This document shows, piece after piece, positions 1 through 10,575 of a stretch of 64,000 bases of DNA. Each line of letters begins with the position of its first letter. Position 1 is the stretch's first letter. The position numbers and the translations under genes were made by a program. The notes under the pieces were generated by a model. That model saw nothing but the letters and a program-made list of their open reading frames with translations, was not told the origin of the DNA and searched no databases. The stretch comes from Nelumbo lutea. Lineage: Eukaryota; Streptophyta; Magnoliopsida; Proteales; Nelumbonaceae. Location of the stretch: the NCBI GenBank assembly GCA_022828595.1, contig JAKGHH010000005.1:62119655-62183654 (forward strand). The letters run 5' to 3'.

Positions 1-740
1 TTGGCCCAACCCCTTGGCCACGCGCCACGTGGAAGCAACAGAGTGTGACTTGGCAGGAGCACCAGCTCGGCACAGCGGCATGCCCAACCTGAGCTCCCCC
101 GAAAGGAACCCACACTTCCCAGGAGGAAGAGCCCGAGCTTTCCCTTGGAGACCCCGAGCCTTACAAGGAACACCGCAAAAGGCAAAAGCCCGAACTGGCC
201 CACCTCGGGTCAGTTCGGGCCACACTTCTATTCGAACTCAAGGCCACCTCGCGAACCACCCTAGCACTTCGGCTCCAGGTCACGTGACTGGACAAACCGT
301 ACCTCACACCGTAGAAATCCGTACCCGGAGGCAGCGTGCTTGACTGATTAGGGGTCTGACACATGACAGCCGCACTTCAACGGCCACCTGCTACCACCAT
401 CTCAGTCGTTGGAGAGACGGCCCTGACAGGAAAGACAATGGCGGTTATGTCTGTCCCCGCAGAGGTGACGACACCCGATCTGGTAGAATTTGGGAGTGAG
501 TGTACCTGGGTGGTTATAAAAAACCTTCTTCCCCCAAAGAAGGAGGTATGTGATTTTTGTGCTCTCTAGTCTTGAAACCCATTGTTTTCCTTGCCTCCTC
601 AAGAGTAATAACTTGAGTTTCGGAGTGGCCTACTGGATTCCTCCCCGTAAATCTCTAGTTTCTTCCTTGTTTCGGGCATCTCCAGCTCTGTCAAAGGCAA
701 GGTGACTGGTAGCTATGACTGATCGGATTGCGCATCATCA
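1..740 (+). repeat. 5' LTR of Tat-type copy 1 (first ~14 bp outside window)
   Basis: Bases 1-740 align end to end with 9274-10015. The 3' LTR starts 14 bases earlier, at a TG, so the missing left end is about 14 bp. It ends in CATCA at 740. Scattered substitutions separate the two LTRs (mid-90s percent identity by eye), so the insertion is not very recent. A TATA box lies at 515-521. Confidence 0.93.
515..521 (+). promoter_or_regulatory. LTR TATA box (TATAAAA), copy 1
   Basis: The string GTGGTTATAAAA is shared with the 3' LTR (9789-9796) and, on the minus strand, with both LTRs of copy 2 (32278-32285 and 22689-22696). Its conservation between otherwise divergent LTRs and its place about 70% along the LTR fit the U3/R promoter. 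Confidence 0.7.
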
Positions 741-742
741 TT

Positions 743-760
743 TAGTGTCGTCTGTGGGAA
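743..760 (+). other. Primer-binding-site region, mutated
   Basis: Directly after the LTR the sequence reads TTTAGTGTCGTCTGTGGGAA. It resembles the TGGCGCCGTCTGTGGGAA motif known at this place in many plant gypsy elements, with changes of the C-to-T/G-to-A kind expected from decay of methylated CpG. Copy 2 has a closer match at 32056-32074 on the minus strand. Confidence 0.6.
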
Positions 761-818
761 GACTTCAAAAAGCCTCCCCTAACGTTTAATTCTCTCTCTC
801 AAAGAAACCTTAGCTTCC

Positions 819-2300
819 ATGGCTTCCTCCAGCAATAACACGCACAACGCCGATTTGAATGCTGTAGGGGAACACCCTTAGCCCGCCGTTGTATGCATCG
901 AATAGTTCACAATCCCCCTCTCGACGGATGGAATCCCTAGTCTCAATGCGTCAAGCATGGTGGCCCCTATGAGTGTTCCCCTTCCCCTCCCTATCGAGAC
1001 AACCTTCGTCAAACCAACCGTTGTCCCTATGGCGACCAGCCAGAATCAGCTTGATGACTTGATGCAATGCATGCGGGCCATGCAAGCCCAAATGCAACAG
1101 TTCCAGCAACATCAACTCCATCAGTAGCAAGTACTACACCACATTTCTCAGTATCACTACCAACAGCAGTTCCCCCAACTGCCTCTAAATCAACCGCAGC
1201 TCCCACCTCGACACCTTGCTGTCAAGCCAGTCAAGCCCTCTCCTCAGGGTGGGCGCCTTCGCTGAGGGGAAGCTTCTCAACTGTAGAACCCCTCCAGAAG
1301 CCAGGCCTCATCCCTGAGCAGGAGGGAAAGACTAACTACCCCTGCCTCGCATTTCGTCGGTAGATCAGGAACCTCCCAGCCAATCAAGTTGGCACCTTGG
1401 CACTCTAAGTTTGGGCTCCCACTCGCAGAGAACCAATTCGGCGTCCTAGCTATGGACTACCACCAGCAGTTCAGACCCATTGAGCTTGGCAGTGCCAATA
1501 CCGGGCCTTCCAAGCAGTAGAAGAGGCACCGACAAAGTTGCCGAACTACCACCCCCATCCTGCCCGAGCTCTCCGAGGTAAAGAAAAAGAAAGCTCGGAC
1601 GAGGTAAAAGTTGCCCCTATTCTTTCAGTCCCTTCCCCCCTGTCATCAGAACTCCTCGTGGTTCCCATGCCCAAAGATTTCAAACTCCCTCCACTAGACA
1701 AGTATGATGGGTCATTTGATCCCAGTGACCATGTTGATGCCTTCCAGTCCCAGATGCACCTAGCGAGGGCCAGCGAGTCCTGCATGTGTGTGGCCTTCAC
1801 TACCACCTTCAGAGGAGTTGCCCACACCTGGTACAGGAACCTGGCCCCCGGGTCAATAAGGAGCTGGACCCAGTTTGTGCAAGTCTTCACCGCACACTTT
1901 GTTACCAGCAAGCAATGTCCCCGAACCGAGGAGATCAATCAAAGGACTGAGGGCAGGTTTAACAAAAGGAAGAGGGAAACCAAACTCCCCAACGAGGATG
2001 ATAGGAGGAAGAAAGACTCAACTCGGGTTGCGAAGCCAAGTCAGCCGTTCCGAGCTTCCATGGTGGATCAGGTGGACTACACACCCTTGAATGCAAAGCA
2101 GGATGAGATCCTGATGACGATCAATGATGCTCCGTACGTGAAGTGGCCCCCTCGTCTGAAAGGGAACCCGAATTAGATGAACAAAAATTTGTAATGCTGC
2201 TTTCATAGATACCACGATCATAGCACTGAGCATTGTAATAATCTCTACAACGAGATAGAGGAACTTATCCGTCGCGGGTACCTAAGAAATTTTGTACAAC

Positions 2301-2373
<73 letters not shown>

Positions 2374-2672
2374 TAAGATAGGTCTGCAGGGGGAGCACAA
2401 CAAAGATGCCCCCAAGTCCAGCAGTCGGCCAGCAGAACAGTCACAGAAACAACCCCCGGAGGAAAAGGCCAGTTCGGAGAATGATCCATGTGATCGTTGG
2501 AGGATCGATTGTAGTAGGATGCACCTCGACAGCAGCTCGGGCATCAACCCGTGAGGCCGCCAGAGAAGAGAAAAATCCCCCAAAGCGGCCAAGGACGGAA
2601 GACCCCATATTCTTCACCGAGGACGATGCGCGCAGAGTTCACTACCCCCACGACGACGCCCTCATCATAAAG
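819..2672 (+). pseudogene. gag, broken (copy 1)
   Basis: The probable start is ATG 819 in the context CCATGGCTTCC, but the frame meets a TAG about 20 codons later. A Pro/Gln-rich N-terminal part follows in mixed frames (about 960-1360). The retrotransposon gag core lies around 1670-1940, with the motif LDKYDGSFDPSDHVDAF and a downstream HTWYRNL. Relative to copy 2 about 215 bp are missing where CCGAGGAG meets ATCAATC near 1933. The C-terminal part (about 2110-2280) holds the WPPRLKGNPN motif and a decayed zinc knuckle, then a run of 22 Asn codons (2303-2368). A frameshift near 2470 moves the rest to another frame. Gag would form the virus-like particle; this copy cannot give a full protein. 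Confidence 0.85.
2303..2377 (+). repeat. (AAT)22 microsatellite inside gag
   Basis: Twenty-two uninterrupted AAT units run from 2303 to 2368, followed by AAA AAT AAG. The tract is in frame with the gag C-terminal part, just after the codons for FVQH. The same place in copy 2 encodes only four Asn after a Ser, so copy 1 has an expanded trinucleotide tract. Confidence 0.95.
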
Positions 2673-2675
2673 TAA

Positions 2676-3043
2676 TGATCAATGACTTCGAGGTCAGGCG
2701 CGTAATGGTTGACTCGGACAGCTCGGCAGATATTCTCTTCAAAGCCACGTTCGACCAACTTTAGTTGCAGGGAAGTGACTTGAAACCCGCAAACACTCCT
2801 TTGGTGGGCTTCAGCGGAGAAGAAGTCAGGCCCATCGGGAAAGTGACAGTACCTGTGGAAGTTGGCACTTGGCCCTGCGTAGTCAGGCTCAACCACGACT
2901 TCCTGGTGGTCGCAGCCCCCTCCCCATCCAATGCCCTAATAGGTCGGCCGATCACCCATATCCTACGAGCAGTGGTCTCCACTTATCATTTGGCAATGAA
3001 GTTCCCTACAGACTTCAGTGTGGGGGTAGCGCGAGGCGACTAG
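2676..3043 (+). pseudogene. Retroviral-type aspartic protease, broken (copy 1)
   Basis: The frame from 2676 aligns along its whole length with the copy 2 protease. It starts with NDFEVRRVMVDSDSSADILF, so the catalytic D-S-G triad reads D-S-D: the essential glycine is replaced. An in-frame TAG near 2763 interrupts it, then the LKPANTPL and NHDFLVVAAPSPSNALIGRP stretches follow (flap and second-half region). It ends in TAG at 3041-3043. This protease would cut the Gag-Pol precursor; it is almost certainly inactive here. Confidence 0.82.
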
Positions 3044-3392
3044 CTTGAGTCCCGCAAGTGCTATGTTGTCGCCCTAAAGGGAAAGACCAAGGTGGCCGGC
3101 AACCTCAAACTGGAGCGACCTACAGAGCAAGGCGAAAAACGAGTTGCGCCCATGGAAGAAACAGTCGTTGTTCCAACCTCAGCCGCAGACCCAGCTCGGA
3201 CGCTTCAGACCGGTGCTTCTATCCAGGAAACCCTACGAATCGAACTGGTAAGTTTCTTACTCCGAAATTTAGACGTTTTTGCGTGGTCCGCAGTAGAGAT
3301 GCCCGGTATAAACCCCGACCTTATAACTCACAAGCTGAATAATGACCCTGTAGTTAGGCCCATTAGACAGAAAAAACACAACCTATCCCCAT
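3044..3392 (+). other. Protease-RT linker of the polyprotein (copy 1)
   Basis: This stretch has no catalytic motif. In the frame open at 3092-3394 it encodes a charged linker ending in ITHKLNNDPVVRPIRQKK, matching copy 2. The VRP(I/V)RQKK phrase commonly comes just before RT in plant gypsy polyproteins. Confidence 0.7.
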
Positions 3393-4249
3393 AACGCTGG
3401 AGGGAGGTCGATGAGGAGGTCGAGAAGCTCCTCGCAACAGATTTCATAAGGGAAGTTCATTACCCGAGCTGGGTGGCCAACCCTGTTCTGGTAAAGAAGG
3501 CAAACGGCAAGTGGCGCATGTGCGTCGACTACACCGACCTAAACCGAGCTTGCCCAAAGGATTGCTTCCCCCTCCCCAGGATTGACCGCCTAGTAGACGC
3601 GACCTCGGGACACGAGTTGCTATGCTTCCTGGATGCCTACTTGGGCTACAACCAAATCAGGATGGACCCAGCCGACGAGGAAAAAACCGCCTTTGTAACC
3701 GAGTTCGGCCTGTCTTGCTACAAGGTTATGCCCTTCGGACTGAAAAATGCTGGGGAAACCATTCAAAGGTTTGTGAATAAGTTGTTTCGACCCTTAATTG
3801 TTATTAAGATAGAGTGTTATGTAGACGACATGGTCGTCAAGACACGGTTCTCACATGAATTAATACAAGATTTGCATTTTGTCTTTCAAATTCTGCATCA
3901 ATTTAGCATGAAACTAAACCCAAACAAGTGTGTCTTCGGTGTCACCTCGGGTAAGTTCCTAGGGTACATCATTAATCGGTGCGGTATTGAGGCTAACCCG
4001 AACAAAATAAAGGCCATCCTAGATATGAGACCACCCCGAAAAGTGAAAGAGATTCAGAGATTAAACGACAGAATAGCAGCTGTGAGTCATTTTATGTCTA
4101 AATCAGCAGACCGTTGCTTGCCCTTCTTCAAGGCAATGAAAAGCAAAGGGTTCGAGTGGAACCCGGAGTGCCAACTCGCATTTGATGAGCTCAAAAGATA
4201 CCACGCCAGTATCCCGATTTTGACCCGCCCGAAGAGGGCAATGTTTTAG
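3393..4249 (+). pseudogene. Reverse transcriptase domain (copy 1)
   Basis: Nearly all of the RT is open in one frame (3473-4249, continuous with RWREVDEEVEKLL from 3393 apart from a stop just upstream). Motifs in order are: KANGKWRMCVDYTDLN, PLPRIDRLVDA, FLDAYLGYNQIRM, KVMPFGLKNAG, the catalytic CYVDDMVVK, KCVFGVTSGKFLGYI and the thumb/connection start WNPECQLAFDELK. The YVDD aspartates are intact. Lys/Gly-rich finger and palm spacing is normal for Ty3/gypsy. The role is copying element RNA into cDNA. This is the best preserved domain of copy 1, but stops on both sides prevent a full polyprotein. Confidence 0.93.
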
Positions 4250-4620
4250 AACTGTACCTCTCGGCAAGCGACGAAGTGGTCAGTTCGGTACTGGTAAAGG
4301 AAGAAGATCAGGTTCAATGACCCATCTATTATGTTAGCAAAGTATTGTAGGGAGCAGAAACGAGATATCCAGAGATAGAAAAGCTAGCCTATGCACTAGT
4401 CATCGTGGCCCACAAACTCCGTCCGTACTTCCAAGCCCATACCATCATCGTCCTCACTGATAAACCCTTAAGGCAAGTATTGCTTAGGCCCGAGGTCTCT
4501 AGTCAATTGACAAAGTGGGTCATCAAACTCAGTGAGTACGACCTCCAGTACAAGCCACGAACCGCTATCAAAACCCAAGCCTTGGCGGATTTTGTTGTAA
4601 AATGCACGTTCAGCTCCAAA
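4250..4620 (+). pseudogene. RT-associated RNase H, broken (copy 1)
   Basis: Continuing after RT, the sequence gives ELYLSASDEVVSSVL, then PIYYVSKVL, ETRYPEIEKLAYALV, LRPYFQAHTIIVLTDKPL and SEYDLQYKPRTAIKTQALAD. These are the usual RNase H blocks of a gypsy polyprotein. In-frame stops lie near 4248, 4318 and 4350, before the open stretch that starts about 4405. The domain would degrade RNA in RNA/DNA hybrids. Confidence 0.85.
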
Positions 4621-5342
4621 GTCCTTAGCCCGGTTAAGCACGAGGCTCCCAGTTCAGGTGAGCTCGTTGCTCCCAGGCCGGTTGAGTCGGAGCCCCGTGA
4701 GGTCGCACCCAGTTCAGTATCTCTCCTGGTCAAGCCAAGCACGAACTGGGATGAAGAGCCCTGGATCCTTCACGTTGATGGCTCCTCAAATCATCAGGGC
4801 AGCGGAGCCGGTGTAGTTCTCCACGGTCCGAGTGACACGAAACTGGAGTACGCGCTACGCTTCGAGTTTGCGACATCCAACAATGAGGCGGAATATAAGG
4901 CATTGATAGCCGGGCTAGCCTTGGCGCGAGAGGTAAAAGCAAAACCCAGTTATTTGCAGCGATTCCCAACTCGTGGTCAACCAGGTTATAGGCGAATACG
5001 AAGCCCGCGAGCCAACTATGACTGTCTACTTGGCAAAGGTGAAAGAGGCTTTGCTTAGCTTCCAATCACACTTCATCAGGCAAATCCAATGTCGGAGAAT
5101 GCCGAGGCTGATGCCCTGTCCCGGTTAGCCAGCACTAGTGATAACACCATGAGGACCGTGTACATAGAAGACTTACCTCGGTCCAGCATTCTCGGAGGGG
5201 CTGAGGAGGTTGCTCCTATTGTCCAAGCAGAGCAGAGCTGGATCGATCCACTCACGAGCTTCCTGCTACATGGGACTCTCCCTGCAGACCGCAATGCCGC
5301 CAGGAGGGTAGAGCGCCAGGCAGCCAAATACATCATAATAGA
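4621..5342 (+). pseudogene. Second, archaeal-type RNase H (aRNH), broken (copy 1)
   Basis: After a Pro/Ser-rich linker the reading frame enters WILHVDGSSNHQGSGAGVVL and then EYALRFEFATSNNEAEYKAL. This is the aRNH fold that plant Tat elements carry in addition to the normal RNase H. The first catalytic Asp (HVDG) and the Glu of NNEAEY are present. A frameshift near 4950 follows, and the DALSRLAST stretch with the last catalytic Asp is in another frame (from 5089). The part up to about 5342 links to integrase. Confidence 0.85.
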
Positions 5343-6462
5343 CGGACGGTTGTACTGAAGATCCTACACGCTCCCCTACCTGTGCTGCTTGCGACCTCCC
5401 GAGGCCGAGCTTGTACTCCACGGCCTTCATGAGGGCTTGTGCAACGGACACCTGGGGGGTAGGGCCCTCGCTCAAAAAGCACTAAGACAATGGTACTATT
5501 GGCCAACAATGAAAGCAAACGCCGTTGAGATAGTAAGAAAATGTGATAAGTGCCAGAAGCATGCCAATATCCACCATCAGCCCGCCGCCGGTCTCAAGTA
5601 TCTCACTAGTCCATGGCCCTTCGCACAATGGGGCATCGACCTACTTGGGCCATTCCCGCCAGCAACATGTGAGAGGAAGTTCCTAGTAGTGGCGGTAGAT
5701 TACTTCACAAAGTGGGTAGAAGCTGAACCTCTCGCAACAATCACAGCTCGAAACGTCTAGAACTTCTTTTGGAAGAACATAGTGTGCTGCTTCGGATTAC
5801 CTCGGGTATTGATTTCCGACAATGGCAAGAGTTTGAGGATATCAAATTCCATGAATGGTGCCAAGATATAGGGATTCGACAGAACTTCACGTCAGTCGCA
5901 CACCTGCAAACAAACGGTCAGGCAGAAGTCACGAACAGAGCTATCCTTCGCGGACTGAAGGCTAGACTAAACCGAGCAAAAGGATTATGGGCGGACAAAC
6001 TACCCAGCGTTCTATGGGCCTACCGAACTACAAAGAAGACCGCCACCGGAGAAACCCCCTTCAACCTCACCTACGGTACGGAGGTAGTGATCCCGGCTGA
6101 AATCGAAATCCCCTCATTACGACTGGAAGTGTACTGCGACCGGACCAATGAAGACGAGCTACGTACCAACCTCGACCTGCTCGACGAGGTGAGAGACCTC
6201 GCCTACATCAGGACCACAGCGTACCAGCAAAGGATAGCTCGGTACTACAATGCCAGAGTCAAGAGGCAATCCTTTCGCATCGGTGACCTGGTTCTCCAAG
6301 GTCATGGTACCTGAGCCCGACGTTGGCAAACTCGGACCAAACTAGGAAGGACCCTACCGAGTAAAGAGAACACTCGGGGGAGCGTACGAGCTCGAAACCC
6401 TGGAGGGTAAACAGATACCCGGGGCATGGAACATCGTCAACTTAAGATGATATTACCTATAA
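5343..6462 (+). pseudogene. Integrase, broken (copy 1)
   Basis: The N-terminal zinc-binding HHCC motif is visible (HEGLCNGHLGG, later CDKCQKH). The DDE core starts at QWGIDLLGPFP (first Asp) and runs through VVAVDYFTKWVEAEPLAT. A TAG at 5758 and a frameshift in the stretch after ISDNG (second Asp, about 5815-5850) break it. It resumes in the frame 5769-6314 with SVAHLQTNGQAEVTNRAI (Glu), WAYRTT and the GDLVL of the C-terminal domain. A stop at 6312-6314 and a TGA near 6448 precede the usual end WNIVNLR..YYL and the TAA at 6460-6462. The enzyme would insert cDNA into the genome. Confidence 0.88.
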
Positions 6463-6865
6463 ATTATCAAACTAAGTGGGCTATGAGCCACTACTAGAGC
6501 CTAAGGGCCAGAACGCCGAGCTAACAAGGACCTCGGCACCATAAGACCCAGTCGCCTCTTCGGCATGGGCAAGCGAAGGCCAAGTGCTAGCACCGAGCTG
6601 GCGATGACCTCGACACCTCATTAATGAACTCTAGCCTATGTTAACCCAAGCGGAGAACATATCAGGTGTATAGCCTTACTATGTTAACTTGCCTCGGGGC
6701 CCAATTCTAGCAGTTCGGAAATTTAGTCAGTTCAGTAAAAAAGAAAAATGACAGTGCACAACACTTAACCAAAAAAGGGACATTTCATTGCAAAATATCT
6801 TGTTTACATTTCATTCCAAAAAAGAGAAAAAACAAACAAAAACGAGCTCGCAGGCTCGGCATACA
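6463..6865. other. Spacer between integrase and antisense gene (copy 1)
   Basis: No ORF shared with copy 2 was seen. It is the place where the sense pol and the antisense gene converge tail to tail, so transcripts from both strands would have to end or overlap here. Confidence 0.6.
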
Positions 6866-8794
6866 TCAACTCGGGGGTACATCTCCCTTGCCTTCAGAAG
6901 GAACCTCAACAGCACTCGGAGGGTCCGCTTTGTCTTCAGAGTCCGCATCATCATCGATCGCGGCAGCAATCTCCGAAGTGATGTGCGAAGTGGTTATGGC
7001 ACTGGTTTCAAGCTCGGGGCATGCATACCTTATCATCCATCGGCTCAACTTGAAACCCCTCCGGTACGAGCCCACCATCAGGTCATCGAAGCGCGCTGAA
7101 GCAATGTAGTCGTCAACGACCTTCACCTTAGCATCCTTGAGGCCCTGGAGGAAGATCTCGGTCTTCTCCTTGAAGTCGTCCTGGAGGTATTCGACCTCGC
7201 ACTCCAAGAACCCTTTCGAGGTCGCGAGGTTCTTCACCACAAGCCTCAGAGCCCCGTTGTCCCTCCGAAGCCTCTCCAGCTCGGTCTGTTGAGCCGAAGC
7301 ATCGCCCTTAAGACAATGAATCCACTCCCGAGCTACCTCCAACTCAGCCTGCACTACATGGGAAGCCTCCTCGGCAGCTTGTGGCCACTTCAGGCTCCTC
7401 TCCGCTTGAAGAGTTAGGGTATGGATGGAGGAGTTTAACTACCAAGCGAGAACAAGTCAATCCAACAAGAAGAGAATAATAGCACAAAGGAAAACACCAA
7501 GAGAAACCACTACAACTTACCACCATAGCATGTGACACAGCGCGCGCCCCAATGTGACTTGGAGGAAGGTCAGCCCATGCCACAACCTCCCCAAGGTTGA
7601 AAGCCTTCTTGCTCTTGCGAAGAGCGTAGCTCGGCATTAGTATGCTACCAACCCCCTCCTGGCTCCCCGAGTTGGAGAGCACCGTCCGAGTGTGGGAGGC
7701 TGTGGTATCGATATCCCGAGCCTCTGCTATCTCGGGCTCCGCCGCGGCCTTTGGAGCAGGCACAGCCACCTCGGGCTTCCTAGGAGACTCCAGGTCGATG
7801 ACTGGGGGGCGGCTTTGGGCTTCGAGCTCCATGGTCCGAGGAGATCCAGCGCGAGCCCGCTTGGTAGCCCGCTTTCGCCTCTTCATCCCTTCGAGCAAGT
7901 TGGCACATCGGGTCTTCTCTGCCTCCATGACACCTGCAAAACGAGCGCAGCATCAATAAAAAAAGAAGAAGAAGAGAGAGGAGAAAAGAAACTAAGCAAG
8001 AAACCTACCCAAACTCATACTGACATGGATAAACTTAGCCTCTGCAAGATAACCTTTGCACTTGAGCCCGAGTTGGGCCCAATCCTGGAGGCCCTCCAGC
8101 GTGTCTTTGTCTAAAGTAACGCCGGGGTCAGGAGAAGCCGCCCTCCAATCAGAAGGAAATGGCCACCCCGTAGCACTTCGAACTATGAACTAGTCCCGCT
8201 TCCACGCCGGTACCTTACTCGGAAGCTCGTGCAGGAGTTTTAACCTCGGGCGGGGAGACAAGTAATAGGCCCACCTACCCCCAAGGAGGGAACCCGCTTG
8301 CTTCTTAAGCATCAGGATGGCGGAGAACATTTCTAAGTCTATCGGAAGGTAGTGTGTGCAACAAAGGGAGATGGTCCCAACGACGTTCTGGATAGAATTC
8401 GGGTGAAGCTGACCAATGGTAACGCCGAAGTGATTCAAGAGTTTGACAATATGGGGATGAAGAGGAAGGCACAGCCCGGCAACGAGCTGCTCCCGAAAAA
8501 TCACGATCTCATCTGACCGTGCTCCCAAGGGAAGTCGCCCGTGGGCAAACCATAAGTGTACTCCCCGGGCAGGTTGAACTAACGAACAAGAGATCGAAGT
8601 CTCTCCAACATCATGATGGAAGGTCTGAACTTGTCTGGCATCCGAACTCGACGAGAAGTGGATGCTAGGCTACCCGAACTGGACCGGCCCGAAGGCTCTA
8701 CCTCGGGCCCACCCAGAGGGCTGCCGGAAGTAGCCCGGGTTGAGGTCCCCGCCTCAGACCCTAAAAGACGATCTAAACTACCCGAACTGGACAT
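6866..8794 (-). pseudogene. Antisense three-exon gene of the Tat element (Transposase_28-like), copy 1
   Basis: On the strand opposite to pol a gene can be traced as exon 1 (8794-8009), intron 75 bp, exon 2 (7933-7521), intron 82 bp, exon 3 (7438-6866, stop at 6866). Both introns have GT..AG ends and identical phases to the gene in copy 2 at 24056-25953. Exon 1 starts MSSSGSLDRL and contains LNHFGVTIGQLHPNS, FSAILMLKKQAG and YYLSPRPRLKLLHELP, which recall the Pfam 'putative gypsy type transposon' family (Transposase_28). Exon 2 is basic (MKRRKRATKRARAG); exon 3 looks coiled-coil and ends in FKLSRWMIR plus an acidic tail. Exon 1 is damaged: a TAG after RSLVR, a frameshift near the DEIVIF motif and a TAG after AWKRD. 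Exons 2 and 3 are intact. Function is unknown; extra antisense ORFs are known in this lineage. Confidence 0.8.
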
Positions 8795-8924
8795 TGAGGA
8801 AAGAAAAGGAAATGGAAAGAAGCTAAGGGGACTCACCAAGAAAAAAGCTACCGAGCTAAGGAGAGAGACACGAGCTCAGGAAGCATACTGAGAAATGGCG
8901 AAGGAAAAGTGACCAGGGCCCCCA

Positions 8925-8933
8925 CTATTTATA
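8925..8933 (-). promoter_or_regulatory. Antisense TATA box (TATAAATAG), copy 1
   Basis: The minus strand reads CTATAAATAGTGGGGG, about 130 bp before the antisense ATG. The same TATAAATAG followed by GC and a G run lies at 23858-23866 before the antisense gene of copy 2. Conservation at the same relative place supports a real internal promoter. Confidence 0.65.
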
Positions 8934-9246
8934 GCCGCTGTAATCGCGCATCAACGGCCGGGATTAAAGCCATCCAATGGCTCTCAGGAAAACTGACTGC
9001 ACGACCCCCGAGGTGAAATCAGTTTAGCACGAATTTTTGACATCCGTAAACTAATAACATTTGATGTCTGTGCGTGAGCTGTACGCGACCCGGGTTGACC
9101 CTTGGTCGGGCCAGGCCGGTCCCGGTCGAGCCAAAAGAATGAGAATGTCAGACCGATGGCTCTTCGAACCGGACGAAGCGTGCCACGGGGCAAATCTCCT
9201 CGTCATCCCGTGAACTCCCAACGTCGGGTCAAGAACCCGAGCACGG

Positions 9247-9259
9247 GTGTGGGGGCAAT
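9247..9259 (+). other. Polypurine tract (copy 1)
   Basis: GTGTGGGGGCAAT directly precedes the TG start of the 3' LTR. Copy 2 has a matching AGTGGGGGGCAAT on the minus strand at 23388-23400. This is the plus-strand primer in reverse transcription. Confidence 0.75.
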
Positions 9260-10015
9260 TGATGGAGGGAGATTTGGCCCGACCCCTTGGCCGAGCGACA
9301 CGTGGAAGCAACAGAGTATGACCTGGCAGGAGCGCCAGCTCGGCATAGCGGCATGCCCGACCCGAGCTCCCCCAAAAGGAACCCACACTTCCCAGGAGGA
9401 AGAGCCCGAGCTTTCCCTTGGAGACCCCGAGCCTTACAAGGAACACCGCAAAAAGCAAAAACCCAAGATGGCCCACCTCGGGTCAGTTCGGGCCACACTT
9501 CTATCCGAACTCAAGGCCACCTCGCGAACCACCCCAGCACTTCGGCTCAAGGTCACGTGACTGGACAAACCGTACCTCACACCGTAGAAATCCGTACCCG
9601 GAGGCAGCGTGCTTGACTGATTAAGGGTCTGACACATGACAACCGCACTCCAATGGCCACCTGCTACCGCCATCTCAGACGTTGCAGAGACGGCCCTGAC
9701 AGGGAAGACAGTGGCGGTTATGTCTGCCCCCGTAAAGGTGATGACACCCGATCTGGCAGAGATATGGGAGTGAGTGTACCAGAGTGGTTATAAAAGGCAT
9801 TCTTCCTCCAAAGAATGAGGTATGTGATTTTTGTGCTTTCTGGTCTTGAAATCCATTGTTTTCCTTGCCTCCTCAAGAGTATTAACTTGAGCTTCAGAGT
9901 GTTCCTACTGGGTTCCTCCCTGGAGATCTCCAATTTCCTCCTTGTCTCAGGCATCTTCGGCTCTGTCAAAGGCAAAGTGACCGGTAGCTAGGACCGACCA
10001 GATCGCACACCATCA
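9260..10015 (+). repeat. 3' LTR of Tat-type copy 1
   Basis: The LTR is 756 bp from TGATGGAGGG to CATCA. It contains TATAAAAG at 9789-9796. The following five bases are AAGGA; whether they repeat before the 5' LTR needs sequence left of the window. Confidence 0.93.
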
Positions 10016-10575
10016 AGGAGTGTTAAAACTCTTAATGGTGATTGGTTACTTGAATTACTTTGTTCAATTTTTATTTTAAAATTAGAAATTTCAAAAAAAG
10101 AAAAACCAGAAAAAAAAAGATAAGCAACATTGAGAATAAAGCACAAAGCATAAAAGTGCCACCTTGGCACATTGCATCTATACATATATATATTAAACTG
10201 CAATGCTCATAACTAGCACATTGTTGCACTCTAGTTTGCTACTTCTTGTTTTTTTGAGTTTTTTTTTTTTTGAAAAGATTCTTATATTGATTCTGTTGCT
10301 ATGCTAATGTTTTTTAAGTTTTCAACATTTTTCTTAAACTCACTACAACTTTTCAAAATGTCTAAAACTCACCTATAAGTAGCTCTCTATTCCATGGCAA
10401 TGCATTAATGTTTCTTCTTCAACTGTTTTTAGGAATTGGAGACCTCATGCATAGTTGAGTGTTTGAAAAAAAAAACAAAAAGAAACGTTTGGCGTTGTGA
10501 TATTTGCTTCAATGCTTATGAAAAAACAGACTTCATAATTAGAACCACTTTTTGGTTCAACTGTCCGGTCTGAAT
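10016..10575. other. Gene-free AT-rich DNA
   Basis: It contains T and A runs and no ORF with protein-like composition. I see nothing recognisable. Confidence 0.6.

Larger units (their letters stand above)
1..10015 (+). mobile_element. Tat-type Ty3/gypsy LTR retrotransposon, copy 1 (degenerate)
   Basis: The element has two LTRs (1-740, incomplete at the window edge, and 9260-10015), a primer-site-like motif after the first and a purine tract before the second. Internal order is gag, protease, RT, RNase H, archaeal-type RNase H, integrase, then an antisense gene. RT before integrase marks Ty3/gypsy. The second RNase H, the atypical one-cysteine-short zinc knuckle and the antisense gene before the 3' LTR point to the plant Tat lineage (family knowledge). 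Every sense gene is broken by stops or frameshifts. Target duplication cannot be tested because the left flank is outside the window. Internally it is close to copy 2 at 22484-32971, but the LTRs differ, so the two are related families or subfamilies. Confidence 0.93.

Noticed and set aside
2245..2592. Minus-strand ORFs with Leu or Tyr runs
   Set aside because: Shadow of the (AAT)22 tract in gag; the sense frame matches copy 2 Gag.
9051..9673. Several overlapping ORFs on both strands near 9.1-9.7 kb
   Set aside because: They overlie the LTR and its border; the same frames occur in the 5' LTR and have no protein similarity I recognise.
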